A stretch of 64,000 nt of DNA, from NCBI GenBank assembly GCA_024583055.1, contig CP102145.1, positions 1,364,001 to 1,428,000 of the forward strand, written 5' to 3'. The position numbers were made by a program, and so were the translations under genes. This DNA comes from Streptococcus suis. Lineage in GTDB: Bacteria > Bacillota > Bacilli > Lactobacillales > Streptococcaceae. Positions 39,306-49,161 of this stretch are shown in pieces. The stretch's first letter is position 1; every line of letters begins with the position of its first letter. The notes beneath the pieces were generated by a model. The model did no database searches. It was not told the DNA's origin and was given only the letters and a program-made list of their open reading frames with translations.

Positions 39306-39622
39306 CCCTTTGACGATTGATAAGGAGAGGTAGCCGGGCTATGAATGTGCATAAATACTTGATTCTTAATTTCCCACTGATATTCCGGATATCTTTGTCG
39401 CAAATTTGCTTCTAATTCTTTTGTTGCTTGATGCGATATTTTCTCATCGTAAAAGATTAAATCAACATCCGTATTTTTATCAAAACGATAGTGATTCCAG
39501 ATAAAATTACGAATTGTTCCTGCACAAATCCACGAGTCCGCTAAGTCTAAATCCTTTACAATCCCCAAAATCCTAATGATATCAGGGTCTTTTAACAAAT
39601 ATCTTTCTAACTCATCTTTCAT
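39278..39622 (-). pseudogene. Nucleotidyltransferase-family protein, 3' end replaced by IS sequence
   Basis: Resembles the COG3575-type nucleotidyltransferase family (usually near 190 residues): MKDELERYLLKDPDIIRIL, CAGTIRNFIWN and the acidic NTDVDLIF motif are intact. After SPYQSSK the frame continues only into reversed IS sequence and stops. The ATG at 39622 is preferred (GAAGG upstream) over one 9 codons earlier. The C-terminal third is missing, so it is probably non-functional. Confidence 0.7.
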
Positions 39623-39823
39623 ACAATCTTCTACCTTCAAGTTGTTCATTGATTTTAGTGTTATTTTTTTCTAGCTTCCTTAAAAAAATCGTTAGAAATT
39701 TCATTCTAACGACAGGGAGCAGATTAAAACAATCACCAGACCTTTATTCGATTTTTAATTTATGGACTCATGATTCGATGTCCACAGGACCTTGATTAGC
39801 TCCTTGGTTTTCAAGCAAAAGAT

Positions 39824-39846
39824 AAAAAGGTCCCCCGGACCTTTTT
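39824..39846. terminator. Bidirectional terminator after the DUF1292 gene
   Basis: AAAAAGGTCC/GGACCTTTTT with a 3-nt loop and T-tracts on both strands; overlaps the TAA stop at 39845-39847. Confidence 0.9.
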
Positions 39847-40162
39847 ATTCCTCCATAAAGCTGTTGAAGACTTCTTCAATCATGTCCCATTCTGCTGTTG
39901 CATCTTCCGGGATTGGTTGCAAATCGCCTTCTGTGCCGTTCTCGTTTTCGATATACGAGTAAGCTTGGATTTCCACCTCACCGTTCTCATCTTCCTCTGC
40001 ACTTGCAGGAATTAAGAGAACGTAGTTTTTACCAAATTCTTCTTGACCGTCAATTGTCAATAAAATTTCAAACAAGGTTTCATTACCTTGGTCGTCTACT
40101 AAAGTAATCAATTCACGCTCGTCGTGGTTGTGGTCATGTTCATGGTCGTGATGATGTGCCAT
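39845..40162 (-). CDS. DUF1292 (UPF0473) protein with His-rich N terminus
   Basis: 105 residues, acidic, of the DUF1292/YrzB family of unknown function. The first 14 residues ([14 protein letters not shown]) hold seven His and four Asp and could bind metal. It ends the conserved ireB-yqgF-DUF1292 trio, 11 bp after yqgF. Confidence 0.92.
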   Translation of the reverse strand: MAHHHDHEHDHNHDERELITLVDDQGNETLFEILLTIDGQEEFGKNYVLLIPASAEEDENGEVEIQAYSYIENENGTEGDLQPIPEDATAEWDMIEEVFNSFMEE

Positions 40163-40173
40163 TCGTATCTCCT

Positions 40174-40593
40174 TTAAAATGTTCTATCTAAATAATTTTG
40201 CAAAATCAGCTGGGCTGCCAATTTGTCAATAACTTTTTTACGTTTTCCGCGACTGATATCCGCCTGCTCAATCAACATACGTTCAGCCGCTACAGTGGTC
40301 AAGCGCTCATCCTGGTAATCAACAGGCAGTCCGTACTGTTCCACCAATAAATCACCGTAGGCTTGACTGGCCTCAACACGCGGACCGCTAGTATTGTTCA
40401 TGTTCTTGGGTAGGCCAACAACAAACTTGTCCACCTTATACTGGGAAACAAGTTCGCTTAGCCTTTCAAAACCGAACTCACCTTTTTCTTCATTTATAGG
40501 AATAATTTCTAAACCCTGGGCCGTAAAACCCAAGGGATCCGAAATGGCTACACCGACGGTTTTTGAACCGACATCTAATCCCATAATTCTCAT
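40174..40593 (-). CDS. yqgF: Putative pre-16S rRNA nuclease YqgF
   Basis: 139 residues with an RNase H-like fold. [19 protein letters not shown] holds the first catalytic Asp, VVGLPKNMN and YQDERLTT follow. Thought to mature the 5' end of 16S rRNA. Its start overlaps the ireB stop by 1 bp; essential in many bacteria. Confidence 0.94.
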   Translation of the reverse strand: MRIMGLDVGSKTVGVAISDPLGFTAQGLEIIPINEEKGEFGFERLSELVSQYKVDKFVVGLPKNMNNTSGPRVEASQAYGDLLVEQYGLPVDYQDERLTTVAAERMLIEQADISRGKRKKVIDKLAAQLILQNYLDRTF

Positions 40594-40859
40594 TAGAGGT
40601 CAATCCCATTCCCTTTCAAGTAGTAGCGTACCAATTCTTCAATGATTTCGTCGCGCTCGTGTTTACGAATCTGATTACGGGCATCATTGTAGCGAGGAAT
40701 ATAAGCAGGGTCCCCACTCAAGACATAGCCGATAATCTGATTGATTGGATTGTAGCCTTTCTCGTCAAGCGACCGATAAACACTGGTCAGCGTTTTGCTG
40801 ATTTCTTGCTTATCTGTATCGTCCAGACGAAAACGGACAGTTTCTTCTGTGAATCCCAT
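40593..40859 (-). CDS. ireB: IreB family regulatory phosphoprotein (UPF0297)
   Basis: 88 residues from the ATG at 40859 ([14 protein letters not shown]), which has GAAGGTG upstream; the frame is open 20 codons further without support. In enterococci IreB is phosphorylated by the Ser/Thr kinase IreK and affects cephalosporin resistance. First gene of ireB-yqgF-DUF1292. Confidence 0.93.
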   Translation of the reverse strand: MGFTEETVRFRLDDTDKQEISKTLTSVYRSLDEKGYNPINQIIGYVLSGDPAYIPRYNDARNQIRKHERDEIIEELVRYYLKGNGIDL

Positions 40860-40931
40860 ACTTACACCTTCTTTCCTTATCTTATAGTCTATTATACCAC
40901 ATATAGCCCCTAAACTCAATGATATAGCATA

Positions 40932-40957
40932 AAAGAACCCTAGAGCTAGAGTTCTTT
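40932..40957 (-). terminator. spx terminator
   Basis: AAAGAAC/GTTCTTT with inner CTAG/CTAG; minus-strand tail TTTT. 9 bp after the spx stop. Confidence 0.85.
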
Positions 40958-40965
40958 CATCTACT

Positions 40966-41364
40966 TTATAGGGCTGCTCTCATCCGAGCTTGAGCATTTT
41001 CTACATTACGCACTGAGCGTGGCAGGAAGGCACGAATGTCATCTTCCTTATAGCCTACCTGAAGACGTTTCTCATCAATCAGAATCGGGCTTTTCAAAAT
41101 CCGAGGATTTGAGGTAATTAAATCAATAACCTCATTAACGCTTAAATCCTCAATATCGAAGTCCAAGCTCTTAGCATAACGGTTTTTTGAAGAAACAATA
41201 CTTGCAATACCATTCTCTGTCTTGGTCAAAATATTCATAATTTCTTCCTTAGTAATGGCTTCTTTTGCAAGGTTATGCTCGTTGTATGAAAGTTGGTGAG
41301 CATTTAACCAATTTTTGGCTTTTTTACAAGAGGTACAACTAGATACAGTATAAATTTTAATCAT
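40966..41364 (-). CDS. spxA2: Spx-family transcriptional regulator
   Basis: 132 residues of the ArsC/Spx family. The redox switch CTSC is at C10 and C13, and the RPRI-like motif reads NPRI. Spx binds the RNA polymerase alpha C-terminal domain and controls the thiol and envelope stress response. Streptococci have two paralogues; the copy beside recA is called spxA2 in S. mutans, hence the symbol. Own promoter and terminator. Confidence 0.88.
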   Translation of the reverse strand: MIKIYTVSSCTSCKKAKNWLNAHQLSYNEHNLAKEAITKEEIMNILTKTENGIASIVSSKNRYAKSLDFDIEDLSVNEVIDLITSNPRILKSPILIDEKRLQVGYKEDDIRAFLPRSVRNVENAQARMRAAL

Positions 41365-41407
41365 GTAGTCACTCCTTTGCTACATCTTCGTAAACACATT
41401 ATAAACC

Positions 41408-41416
41408 ATTATACCA
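41408..41416 (-). promoter_or_regulatory. spx extended -10 promoter
   Basis: Minus strand TGGTATAAT, -10 TATAAT at 41413-41408, about 44 bp before the start. No clear -35. Confidence 0.6.
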
Positions 41417-41490
41417 CAAAATCCCTCAGTCTGCAGACCTATTTTGCAAAAAACTTTAAATTTAAGGGGGAAAATTCGGTTTTTATGAGA

Positions 41491-41517
41491 AAAAGCCTAG
41501 CTAGACTAGACTTTTTC
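41491..41517 (-). terminator. recA terminator
   Basis: AAAAG and CTAG pair with CTAG and CTTTTT around CTAGA (41491-41516), just after the recA stop on the minus strand. Confidence 0.85.
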
Positions 41518-41521
41518 GGAA

Positions 41522-42706
41522 TTATTCTTCTAATTCGATGCCGCCATCGAGGTCAAGTACTACTTCTTCCAATTCTACATTGGTTTCTGTTTCAGTAGCA
41601 GGAACTTCTTCAGTAGCTTCCGCCTTTGTATCAGCCGTTTCAGCTGGTGCGTTATCATCTTCAATCAAACCGTAGTGAATACGGATTTTGCGGTCGATCT
41701 CTGCAAAAATTTCTGGATTTTCAGCCAAGAACTTCTTAGCATTTTCCGAACCTTGACCGATTTTCTCATCGTTGTAAGAATACCAAGCACCTGCTTTTTT
41801 GATGATACCCAAGTCGCTACCGATTTGAATCAACTCGCCCGTCTGCGAAATCCCTTCTCCGTACATGATTTCCACGACAACTTCTTTAAATGGCGGAGCG
41901 ACCTTGTTTTTCACGACCTTGACCTTGGTTTCCTTACCAACGTTCTGGTCTTTCTGATCACCCGTACCCTTGATTTGGGTATTGCCACGAACATCCAAAC
42001 GAACAGAGGCATAGAACTTCAAGGCACGACCACCCGGCGTGGTTTCTGGGTTACCAAACATGACACCCACTTTTTCACGGAGTTGGTTGATGAAAATAGC
42101 AATGGTCTTGGTTTTGTTGATTGATGCACCCAATTTGCGCATGGCCTGAGACATCATACGCGCCTGCAGACCAACGTGGCTATCACCGATGTCACCGTCA
42201 ATCTCCGCACGCGGTACAAGAGCCGCAACTGAGTCGACAACGACCAAATCAACAGCACCAGAGTCAATCAATTTGCCAGCGATTTCCAAACCCTGCTCAC
42301 CAGAATCCGGCTGCGACAAGAGCAATTCATCAATGTTAACACCTAGAGCCGCTGCATAAGCAGGATCCAAAGCATGCTCGGCATCGATAAAGGCTGCAAT
42401 ACCGCCTTCTTTTTGACATTGGGCAACCGCATGAAGGGCAACCGTCGTCTTACCAGATGATTCTGGACCGTAAATCTCGACGATACGACCCTTCGGATAG
42501 CCACCAGCGCCCAGAGCGATGTCAATCGACAAGCTACCAGAGCTCATGACCTGAACCTTTTGCTCGGCACGCTCACCCAGGCGCATCACTGCCCCCTTAC
42601 CAAAGTCTTTTTCGATAGACTTGAGAGCGTCATCTAAAGCTTTTTTGCGCTCATCTCCATATTTTTTAGTAATTTCTTCTAATTTTTTCGATGGTTTCTT
42701 AGCCAA
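41522..42706 (-). CDS. recA: Recombinase RecA
   Basis: 394 residues. Walker [13 protein letters not shown] near residue 80, [20 protein letters not shown] (L2 loop) and an acidic C-terminal tail of about 50 residues. Catalyses strand exchange in repair and natural transformation. Follows cinA after 51 bp, the streptococcal competence-induced cinA-recA unit. Confidence 0.98.
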   Translation of the reverse strand: MAKKPSKKLEEITKKYGDERKKALDDALKSIEKDFGKGAVMRLGERAEQKVQVMSSGSLSIDIALGAGGYPKGRIVEIYGPESSGKTTVALHAVAQCQKEGGIAAFIDAEHALDPAYAAALGVNIDELLLSQPDSGEQGLEIAGKLIDSGAVDLVVVDSVAALVPRAEIDGDIGDSHVGLQARMMSQAMRKLGASINKTKTIAIFINQLREKVGVMFGNPETTPGGRALKFYASVRLDVRGNTQIKGTGDQKDQNVGKETKVKVVKNKVAPPFKEVVVEIMYGEGISQTGELIQIGSDLGIIKKAGAWYSYNDEKIGQGSENAKKFLAENPEIFAEIDRKIRIHYGLIEDDNAPAETADTKAEATEEVPATETETNVELEEVVLDLDGGIELEE

Positions 42707-42757
42707 TTTCTTTCTCCTCTTTTTCTAATCAAACCATTATAGCAAAGTTCTGCTATT

Positions 42758-43939
42758 TCACAAAGTATTTCGTACAAAGTCTAAGGCCTGCAGGCAAGCT
42801 AACTGACGCAGATAGAGCCATGAATACCCCCCTAAATCCACTTCTTTTTGGACAATCCCAGAGGTGCTGACCAAGACCAGACTGACCTTGGCAAGGACGT
42901 TGTCAACAGTCGATTGGGGTTTGACAGCCACCGAAACAGCCAGAGTCAAATCTGTCGCCAATTCCTTCCGCAACTGACTGGCTTCTGTCACCAAGCTGTC
43001 CGAGCTGATTGGACCCTGACCTCTGACCTGACCCCCGCTAAAATACATCTGGTCTGTCATGGTTGCGCTCAATTCCGCTTGCAACTGACCTCCCGTTCCC
43101 TGCTCCAAAATGGACAAGGTTTGCTGCTTGTCAACCAACAAATCCGCAACCGTTTTAGCCAGACTATTGTCCTCACCATAGGCATATAGGTATTTTGCTA
43201 AATTATCTCGCTCCAGAATCGTCTTTTCTAGCTGGGCTAGTTTGGCATCTGCCTCTACCTGACTGGTCGCCTTGGTAGACAGGCGCAGGGTGACTTCCCC
43301 TGTTTTAGCATAAGGGGCTAGAGTCGGGTCCGTCTGTTGGTCAATCAAGTCTGCCAAGATAGTAACCAACTGACTCTCGCCGATACCAAAGAACCTCAAG
43401 ACCCGCGAATAGAGTTGTTGCTCGGATTGGGTCAACAGCGGCAGCAAACTCTGGGCAAACATGGCTTTGAGTTCGCTAGGCGGTCCTGGCAAGACAATAT
43501 AGGTAACGCCGTCTTGTTCAATCATACTCCCTACAGCCAGCCCTGTGGGATTGTGCAAGGGAATAGAACCAGCCACCAATTGAGCCTGACGCTCATTATT
43601 GGGTGTGCGAATACGACCGGGACGACTGGCAAAAAAGCGGTTCAGCTTGTCCACGGCCCTCTTGTCAAAGACCAAGTCGCGTCCTAAAAACTGAGCCAGG
43701 GTCTGCTTGGTCAAATCGTCCTCCGTCGGTCCCAAACCGCCACAGAGAATGACCATATCACTTCGCTTGCTGGCAATCTCCAACACCGACAAAAGACGCT
43801 TTTCATTATCGCCTACTGCTGTATGAAAATAGACGTCAATACCCAATTCAGCACATTTTTCAGATAGAAATTGCGCGTTGGTATTGACAATCTGACCGGT
43901 CAAAATTTCAGTGCCTACGGCGATGAGTTCTGCTTTCAT
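42758..43939 (-). CDS. cinA: Competence/damage-inducible protein CinA
   Basis: 393 residues. The N-terminal MoaB/MogA-like domain is clear (MKAELIAVGTEILTGQIVNT, GGLGPTEDDLTKQTLA, VLPGPPSELKAM). The C-terminal nicotinamide-nucleotide-deamidase-like domain is poorly conserved: the usual AESxTGG motif reads LEQGTGG here. CinA brings RecA to the membrane in transforming streptococci. Upstream of recA; AGGAGGATT precedes the start. Confidence 0.93.
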   Translation of the reverse strand: MKAELIAVGTEILTGQIVNTNAQFLSEKCAELGIDVYFHTAVGDNEKRLLSVLEIASKRSDMVILCGGLGPTEDDLTKQTLAQFLGRDLVFDKRAVDKLNRFFASRPGRIRTPNNERQAQLVAGSIPLHNPTGLAVGSMIEQDGVTYIVLPGPPSELKAMFAQSLLPLLTQSEQQLYSRVLRFFGIGESQLVTILADLIDQQTDPTLAPYAKTGEVTLRLSTKATSQVEADAKLAQLEKTILERDNLAKYLYAYGEDNSLAKTVADLLVDKQQTLSILEQGTGGQLQAELSATMTDQMYFSGGQVRGQGPISSDSLVTEASQLRKELATDLTLAVSVAVKPQSTVDNVLAKVSLVLVSTSGIVQKEVDLGGYSWLYLRQLACLQALDFVRNTL

Positions 43940-43986
43940 AATCCTCCTTCTACTTTTGATAGCATGCAGTTACCTGCCTATCTATT

Positions 43987-43994
43987 AGTTCGTA
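43987..43994 (-). promoter_or_regulatory. Possible ComX (cin-box) element upstream of cinA
   Basis: Minus strand TACGAACT about 50 bp before the cinA start, against the ComX consensus TACGAATA (first six positions match). Position and gene context fit late competence control, but the match is partial. Confidence 0.45.
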
Positions 43995-44008
43995 ATTGGG
44001 TGGTGGTT

Positions 44009-44566
44009 TTAGATATTTTTCCAGTCACACGTATTTTCATGGTCGTTAATGAGCCCGGCTGCTTGTAGGAAAGAATAGACGCAGACAGGACCGACAAATT
44101 TAAAACCTCGTTTTTTCAAGTCCTTGGAAATAGCCTCGGAAAGGGAGGTTTTAGCAGGAACTTGACGGTAGTCACCAACCGAATTGACCTGTGGGCGACC
44201 TGCTAGCCAAGACCAGATATAATGGTCAAAACTGCCGCATTCTTCCTGTAACTTGAGAAAGGCTTGGGCATTGGCACGGGTCGCGTAGAGCTTAGCCTTG
44301 TGCCGAATAATAGCTGGATTGTCGAGCAGGGCATCCAGCTGCTGGTCAGTCATGCTAGCAACCGCATGATAGTCATAATCATGAAAGACAGCCTTGAAAG
44401 CCTGTCGCTTGTTGAGCACAATTTCCCAAGACAGACCTGCTTGATAGGTCTCCAAACAGAGCAATTCAAAGAGAGCCTGCTCCTCATGCAAAGGGCGCCC
44501 CCATTCTTGATCGTGATAGGCTATATAGAAGGGATTGTTGAGATTGACCCAAGAACAACGGTTCAT
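44009..44566 (-). CDS. tag: DNA-3-methyladenine glycosylase I
   Basis: 185 residues from the ATG at 44566 (MNRCSWVNLNNPFYIAYHDQ), which has GAAAGGA upstream. The EWGRP motif and the C-terminal Cys-containing FVGPVCVYSFLQAAGLINDH end with zinc ligands are typical of Tag. Removes 3-methyladenine from alkylated DNA. In the ruvA-tag-cinA-recA order seen in streptococci. Confidence 0.95.
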   Translation of the reverse strand: MNRCSWVNLNNPFYIAYHDQEWGRPLHEEQALFELLCLETYQAGLSWEIVLNKRQAFKAVFHDYDYHAVASMTDQQLDALLDNPAIIRHKAKLYATRANAQAFLKLQEECGSFDHYIWSWLAGRPQVNSVGDYRQVPAKTSLSEAISKDLKKRGFKFVGPVCVYSFLQAAGLINDHENTCDWKNI

Positions 44567-44583
44567 ATTTTTCCTTTCTAGCA

Positions 44584-45225
44584 TTAAAGAATGGCAGTCT
44601 GATAAGTATTATAGAGCGATCCTATCAAATCTAGACAAGCTTTATAAGCTTGAACGAGCTCTTCATTTTGAGACAGAAGCACATAAGCCTCTTGCTCCAA
44701 TATCTGCCTCAGAGGTTCTACCTTACCCTCATAAGCCATATAATCAACTGTTTTTAGATAGGCTTGATAATTTTCCAGGATTGATACATACGAACCACTC
44801 CTATCGCGTAGCTCCGCCTTTCTCACTTGTTCACGATAGTGTCTTTGTAAAAAATAAGCAAAATGTCCGCCAGAATGTTCATCTTTCTGCTTAATTTGCA
44901 GACCCGTGTATGTATCCCAATAACCGACATAATTCGATATTAGAGAAGCACTCAGACGACCAGAATAGGTATAGCCGAGATGATGGAGTGTCCCAAGGCG
45001 AACATGGTCCTGTTGATCCGCCATCAAGTCCTTATAGATGGACGATATTTTTTCCGTGTCTTTCAAAGATGCTCGAGCTTCAAAAAAGTGGTAATTAGGG
45101 TCTATGCGTCCTATGATGACAACCTCTTCATGAGGCATATAGTGATAATCAATAGAAAATTCTTTTCCTGACAAAGGATAGTTTGGTCTATGGCTAGTCC
45201 CAGCATGTATCAAATTTAATCTCAT
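44584..45225 (-). CDS. Hypothetical protein between ruvA and tag
   Basis: 213 residues, soluble, rich in Tyr and His, with LSGKEFSIDYHYMPHEEVVI near the start and a helical C-terminal half. I do not recognise the family. The ATG at 45225 is favoured by GTGAGGATAG upstream, part of which overlaps the ruvA stop, so translation may be coupled. It sits inside a DNA repair operon, which suggests but does not show a related role. Confidence 0.75.
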   Translation of the reverse strand: MRLNLIHAGTSHRPNYPLSGKEFSIDYHYMPHEEVVIIGRIDPNYHFFEARASLKDTEKISSIYKDLMADQQDHVRLGTLHHLGYTYSGRLSASLISNYVGYWDTYTGLQIKQKDEHSGGHFAYFLQRHYREQVRKAELRDRSGSYVSILENYQAYLKTVDYMAYEGKVEPLRQILEQEAYVLLSQNEELVQAYKACLDLIGSLYNTYQTAIL

Positions 45226-45233
45226 CACTATCC

Positions 45234-45824
45234 TCACTTCATCAACATCTTGAGGGCGGACTTGATGTAATTCTCAGCGGTATCGGTCGTGCCGTCGAAG
45301 AATTTCTTGATTTTCTTGAGTTCAGCCGGTCGGTAGCCGAGTGCCTCCATTGCCTCCATTGCTTCTTCCAAGGCATGATTTTCACTGGTCGGAGCCGACG
45401 TTTCGACGGGACCTGTTTCTTCGCTCATAACAAACCTGCCTTCCAAGTCCAGCACCATTTGCTGGGCTGTTTTTTTACCGATTTTCGGAAACTTGGTCAG
45501 GTAGGTAATATTTTTCTGCTCAATGGCCCGAACCAGCCCGTCATTATCATCCACGGCAATGATGGCTAGAGCTGTTGTCGGACCGATACCAGACACAGAA
45601 ATCAGGCTGAGAAAGACAGACTTTTCAGCTTCTGTCATAAATCCGTAAAGCAAGTGGGCATCTTCTCGAATGACTTGATGCGTGTACACCGTCACTTCTT
45701 GGTTGACATGGCCAGAAAAAGCGTAAGGATTGGCCACATGAAGAATGTAGCCAATACCCGTCACTTCAATGACGATGTATTTAGCAGTGATTTTCGTAAG
45801 TTTTCCTTTGATATAGTCGTACAT
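45234..45824 (-). CDS. ruvA: Holliday junction helicase subunit RuvA
   Basis: 196 residues. OB-fold domain I ([20 protein letters not shown]), two helix-hairpin-helix motifs ([28 protein letters not shown]) and a short domain III that binds RuvB. Tetramers bind the Holliday junction. Six bases after mutL; ruvB is not in this window, as usual in streptococci. Confidence 0.97.
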   Translation of the reverse strand: MYDYIKGKLTKITAKYIVIEVTGIGYILHVANPYAFSGHVNQEVTVYTHQVIREDAHLLYGFMTEAEKSVFLSLISVSGIGPTTALAIIAVDDNDGLVRAIEQKNITYLTKFPKIGKKTAQQMVLDLEGRFVMSEETGPVETSAPTSENHALEEAMEAMEALGYRPAELKKIKKFFDGTTDTAENYIKSALKMLMK

Positions 45825-45830
45825 GATTTT

Positions 45831-47780
45831 CTAATACTTTCCTAATTCTCGTAAAGAGGTGTGATTTTCTTGAATGCGACGGAACATTTTTTCCATGTCC
45901 GACTTGCTGAAGTTGACTAAAACTGGGCGACCGTGCGGACAGTTATAAGGATTTTTCGTGTGGGACAGCTGGCGAATGAGGTCACGCGCCGAATAGTCAT
46001 CCAAGGCATGGTTAGCCTTAATCGACCGCTTGCAGGACATCATAATAGCCAACTCAGCCCGATACTGCTTGATGGAAACTTGGTCGGTCAAGAGCAACAT
46101 GTCACACATCTCATAGACCCCAGACTCAATTTCCTCTTCCTGCATCCATATCGGATGTTCCCGCAGGATGAATTGGTTGCTACCGTACTCTTCTAGATTG
46201 ATGCCGACCTGGCGCAGGCTGTCCAACTTACTGGACAGGGTCAGGGCATCATTTTGCGGAAATTCAAAAATGTAAGGCACTAAAAGTTGCTGGGCAGAAT
46301 TGTCCACCTCGCCAATTTTCTCCCGGTAATATTCGTACTTGACCCGCTCCTGAGCAGCGTGCTGGTCGATGATATAGAGACCGCCCTTTCCTTGAGCGAA
46401 GAGATAGGTTCCGTGCATCTGACCAAAATATTCCAATTCTGGGAAGGTTGACGTCTGTTCTTGGTCCAGCTGATTGGCCAACTTGGCTAATTCTTTCTGA
46501 CTGAGGGCTGGATGCTCGGCATCCTGCTCGTCTGCTGACAAACGCTGGGCAAATTTGATAGCTGCGGCCTTAGGCTCAGGCTGACTCGACTGCTCTACCA
46601 TTTCCAATGACGCAATCTCCTCCGCCACAACCTCTGGCTTGAGGAAGAAATCTTGCTTGACCGTGTCGTAGTAGAGATTGGTCTCACGCAACGGTAACGT
46701 CGTCTGCTCAGCCTTGACCTTGGTCCGGGTACTGGACTTGGCCAGATTTTCCAGAGCATCTGGAATCAAACCTTGCTCCTTGAGGGCTTGAGCAATGGCT
46801 TCACGAATGAGCTGCATCAGCTCCTTTTCCTTGGAAATACGGACTTCCTGCTTGGTCGGATGGACATTGACATCAGCCAGATAAGGGTCAATCTCAATGG
46901 CAATCACCGCCAGTGGAAAACGTCCGACCATGAGCTTACTGCCATATCCTTCCAAAATCGCTCGGTTAAGCAGGAAATTCTTGATGTAGCGGCCGTTGAT
47001 GAAAATGCTGATGTAGTTGCGGTTGGCCCGGGTCAATTCGGGTAAGGAAACATAGCCCGACACCTGAAAATCCAAGTCCTCGGCAACAATTTCAACCATT
47101 TTCTTAGCCGATGCAATGCCGTAGACACCAGAAATGGCCTGACGGAGATTGCCTGTTCCAGCAGTGGCAAGCAATTCCCGACCTTCATTTATCAGAGTAA
47201 AGCTGATTTCTGGATGGGCTAGACTGAGACGGTTGACAACGTCGATAATGTGAGACAATTCGGCCTGCTGGCTGCGGACATATTTGAGCCGAGCAGGGGT
47301 ATTGTAAAATAAATCCGAAACCGTCATCTGAGTCCCGACTGGACGGCTGATAGGTTCTTCTTTTTCAACCACCCCGCCCTTAGCCTCCAGCAAGATGCCG
47401 TGAGGATGATCCGCAGTGGCCGTTTCAATCACCATCTGGCTGACAGAGGCGATAGAGGGCAGGGCCTCACCACGAAAACCCAAGGTCCGAATACGAAAAA
47501 GGTCCGCTTGATTTTTTATCTTGCTAGTCGCATGACGGCGAAGGGCCAAGCGCACCTCATCATGCGCAATGCCCTCGCCGTTGTCCGTAATTTGAATGGT
47601 CTTGAGCCCCGCTTCTTCAATCACAATCTGAATCTGAGTCGCGCCTGCATCGATGGAATTTTCCAAAAGCTCCTTAACGACACTGGCCGGACGCTCAATG
47701 ACCTCTCCGGCTGCAATCTGATTGGCTAAAATATCTGGCAATTCAATAATATGATTTGTTTTAATTCTCTCATTTGTCAT
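45831..47780 (-). CDS. mutL: DNA mismatch repair protein MutL (HexB)
   Basis: 649 residues. GHKL ATPase motifs are clear: [14 protein letters not shown] and [12 protein letters not shown], then the C-terminal dimerisation domain with [15 protein letters not shown] and a final zinc/endonuclease-like CPHGRP motif. Acts with MutS (gene at 50120-52660). Heads mutL-ruvA-orf-tag. Confidence 0.97.
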   Translation of the reverse strand: MTNERIKTNHIIELPDILANQIAAGEVIERPASVVKELLENSIDAGATQIQIVIEEAGLKTIQITDNGEGIAHDEVRLALRRHATSKIKNQADLFRIRTLGFRGEALPSIASVSQMVIETATADHPHGILLEAKGGVVEKEEPISRPVGTQMTVSDLFYNTPARLKYVRSQQAELSHIIDVVNRLSLAHPEISFTLINEGRELLATAGTGNLRQAISGVYGIASAKKMVEIVAEDLDFQVSGYVSLPELTRANRNYISIFINGRYIKNFLLNRAILEGYGSKLMVGRFPLAVIAIEIDPYLADVNVHPTKQEVRISKEKELMQLIREAIAQALKEQGLIPDALENLAKSSTRTKVKAEQTTLPLRETNLYYDTVKQDFFLKPEVVAEEIASLEMVEQSSQPEPKAAAIKFAQRLSADEQDAEHPALSQKELAKLANQLDQEQTSTFPELEYFGQMHGTYLFAQGKGGLYIIDQHAAQERVKYEYYREKIGEVDNSAQQLLVPYIFEFPQNDALTLSSKLDSLRQVGINLEEYGSNQFILREHPIWMQEEEIESGVYEMCDMLLLTDQVSIKQYRAELAIMMSCKRSIKANHALDDYSARDLIRQLSHTKNPYNCPHGRPVLVNFSKSDMEKMFRRIQENHTSLRELGKY

Positions 47781-47905
47781 ATCTTTTATTATAGCACAAA
47801 GACAATATCCTATCGATTTCTTCTATATCAGCTAAAAAGAACGGGCAATTTATAAAAAGAGAACGATACTCCCTAACCTTAGAAGAATGTTTTACATATA
47901 AGAAA

Positions 47906-48082
47906 TTATTTAGCTTGTTTCATCTCCTTAAAAAGTGAGTAACATCCCCATCCGCTAAACAGAGCAAAGGCAACTGGCAAGAGAATTTGAGACCAATCAA
48001 AGCCTGTGATGAGATTATAAAGAATATAGCCACAATTAAACAATAAGAAAAAACCAAAAAATACAAGTTGAATTGTCTTCAT
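47906..48082 (-). CDS. Small two-helix membrane protein
   Basis: 58 residues starting MKTIQLVFFGFFLLFNCGYI with two hydrophobic segments (about 4-24 and 31-50) and a basic tail KEMKQAK. The ribosome binding site (AAAGAG) is weak. It lies downstream of the LytTR/DUF3021 pair on the same strand and may belong to that unit. Function unknown. Confidence 0.55.
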   Translation of the reverse strand: MKTIQLVFFGFFLLFNCGYILYNLITGFDWSQILLPVAFALFSGWGCYSLFKEMKQAK

Positions 48083-48126
48083 GAAAACTCTTTATTAATT
48101 CCTATATCCATTGTAGCAAATTTTGC

Positions 48127-48573
48127 TTATTTATCCAAAGAACGATTGATTCGTTCAATTTGTTGGCGCATCTGATGGATATTAAACCAATAAATCAAGG
48201 CATAAATCAAGATAAAGAGCATCCAGAAAAAGAGCAGTCCAGCAAGATTGACTGGAAACCATCCCGCTAAAATCGATAGCGGTGTAAAACCGATTGCCGT
48301 TACCAGAAAATGCATCACCATCATCCGAACCAAGCTCCAATCTTGCTCAAAAATCTTGTCCGCAACTTGGAAGAGCACACCAATTGCCCCCCAAATAACA
48401 ACCGAAATCAGCATAATCAGCGGCTGCGAAAACCGCTCCAGATAAATGGCTCCCATGGTCGAATGAGGATTAATTGGCAAATAGTAACCTTCGCCAAAGA
48501 AGCTTGCCATAACAATTGAAATTAAACTACCAATGGTGACACCCAAAGATGCCGATAAGAGATATTTTTTCAT
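48127..48573 (-). CDS. DUF3021 membrane protein (partner of LytTR regulator)
   Basis: 148 residues with four membrane helices, of the DUF3021 family. Its start overlaps the upstream LytTR regulator gene by 4 bp. Streptococcal LytTR regulatory systems pair a DNA-binding LytTR protein with a membrane protein that restrains it (for example HdrRM and BrsRM of S. mutans, which control competence and bacteriocins). This pair has the same layout; its signal and targets are unknown. Confidence 0.85.
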   Translation of the reverse strand: MKKYLLSASLGVTIGSLISIVMASFFGEGYYLPINPHSTMGAIYLERFSQPLIMLISVVIWGAIGVLFQVADKIFEQDWSLVRMMVMHFLVTAIGFTPLSILAGWFPVNLAGLLFFWMLFILIYALIYWFNIHQMRQQIERINRSLDK

Positions 48574-49013
48574 AATCCTAACCTTTCTTTAATAACTTTC
48601 AAATAACGGCGAGAGGAATATGTTCCCGCCCCATTTTTCATGACTAACTTGACCAAGCCATTAGGTGTCTGTTTTAAGTGACCCAATTGCTTCAAGTTGA
48701 TGATTTCTGACTGAGAGACCTGTAGAAAATCCAATGACAATACCTCCTTGACCTGATAAAGCCGCAAATCTGACTGGTAAACTGCATCCCTCGTCTCAAT
48801 CTGCAATATTTTATTTTCCAAATAGAGCCGGTAAATCTCCGACAACTCCAACAAGTGAACCTCCTCACCTTTTTTGACCGTCAGACGCTCCGCCTGCCTA
48901 CCAAAGGTCTCAATCATTTCCACCAAGCTACTAATCTGTGATGTTAATTTTCTCGCTTCAACCGTAACCAAATCTTCTAGGATTTCGGGCGAGATAGCAA
49001 CCTTCACTTTCAT
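48570..49013 (-). CDS. LytTR-family DNA-binding regulator
   Basis: 147 residues with a C-terminal LytTR domain (about 50-147), including FLQVSQSEIINLKQLGHLK and YSSRRYLKVIKERLGL. There is no receiver domain, so control probably comes from the overlapping DUF3021 membrane protein. AAGGAGAG precedes the start. Lies between mutL and corA-mutS. Confidence 0.88.
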   Translation of the reverse strand: MKVKVAISPEILEDLVTVEARKLTSQISSLVEMIETFGRQAERLTVKKGEEVHLLELSEIYRLYLENKILQIETRDAVYQSDLRLYQVKEVLSLDFLQVSQSEIINLKQLGHLKQTPNGLVKLVMKNGAGTYSSRRYLKVIKERLGL

Positions 49014-49125
49014 AAACTCTCCTTTCTTTTTTCAAAGCCAGCTAACTTCTAGGACTATTAAAACCCATTAACAGACGAATTTCAATAGCCTGTCGCCATT
49101 CGGTCAAATTCAACGTCTAAACGGC

Positions 49126-49152
49126 AAAAAAGCCAGAACCACTGTTCTGACT
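49126..49152 (-). terminator. corA terminator
   Basis: Minus strand AGTCAGAAC-AGTG-GTTCTGGCT followed by TTTTT. 10 bp after the corA stop. Confidence 0.9.
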
Positions 49153-49161
49153 AACATCATT

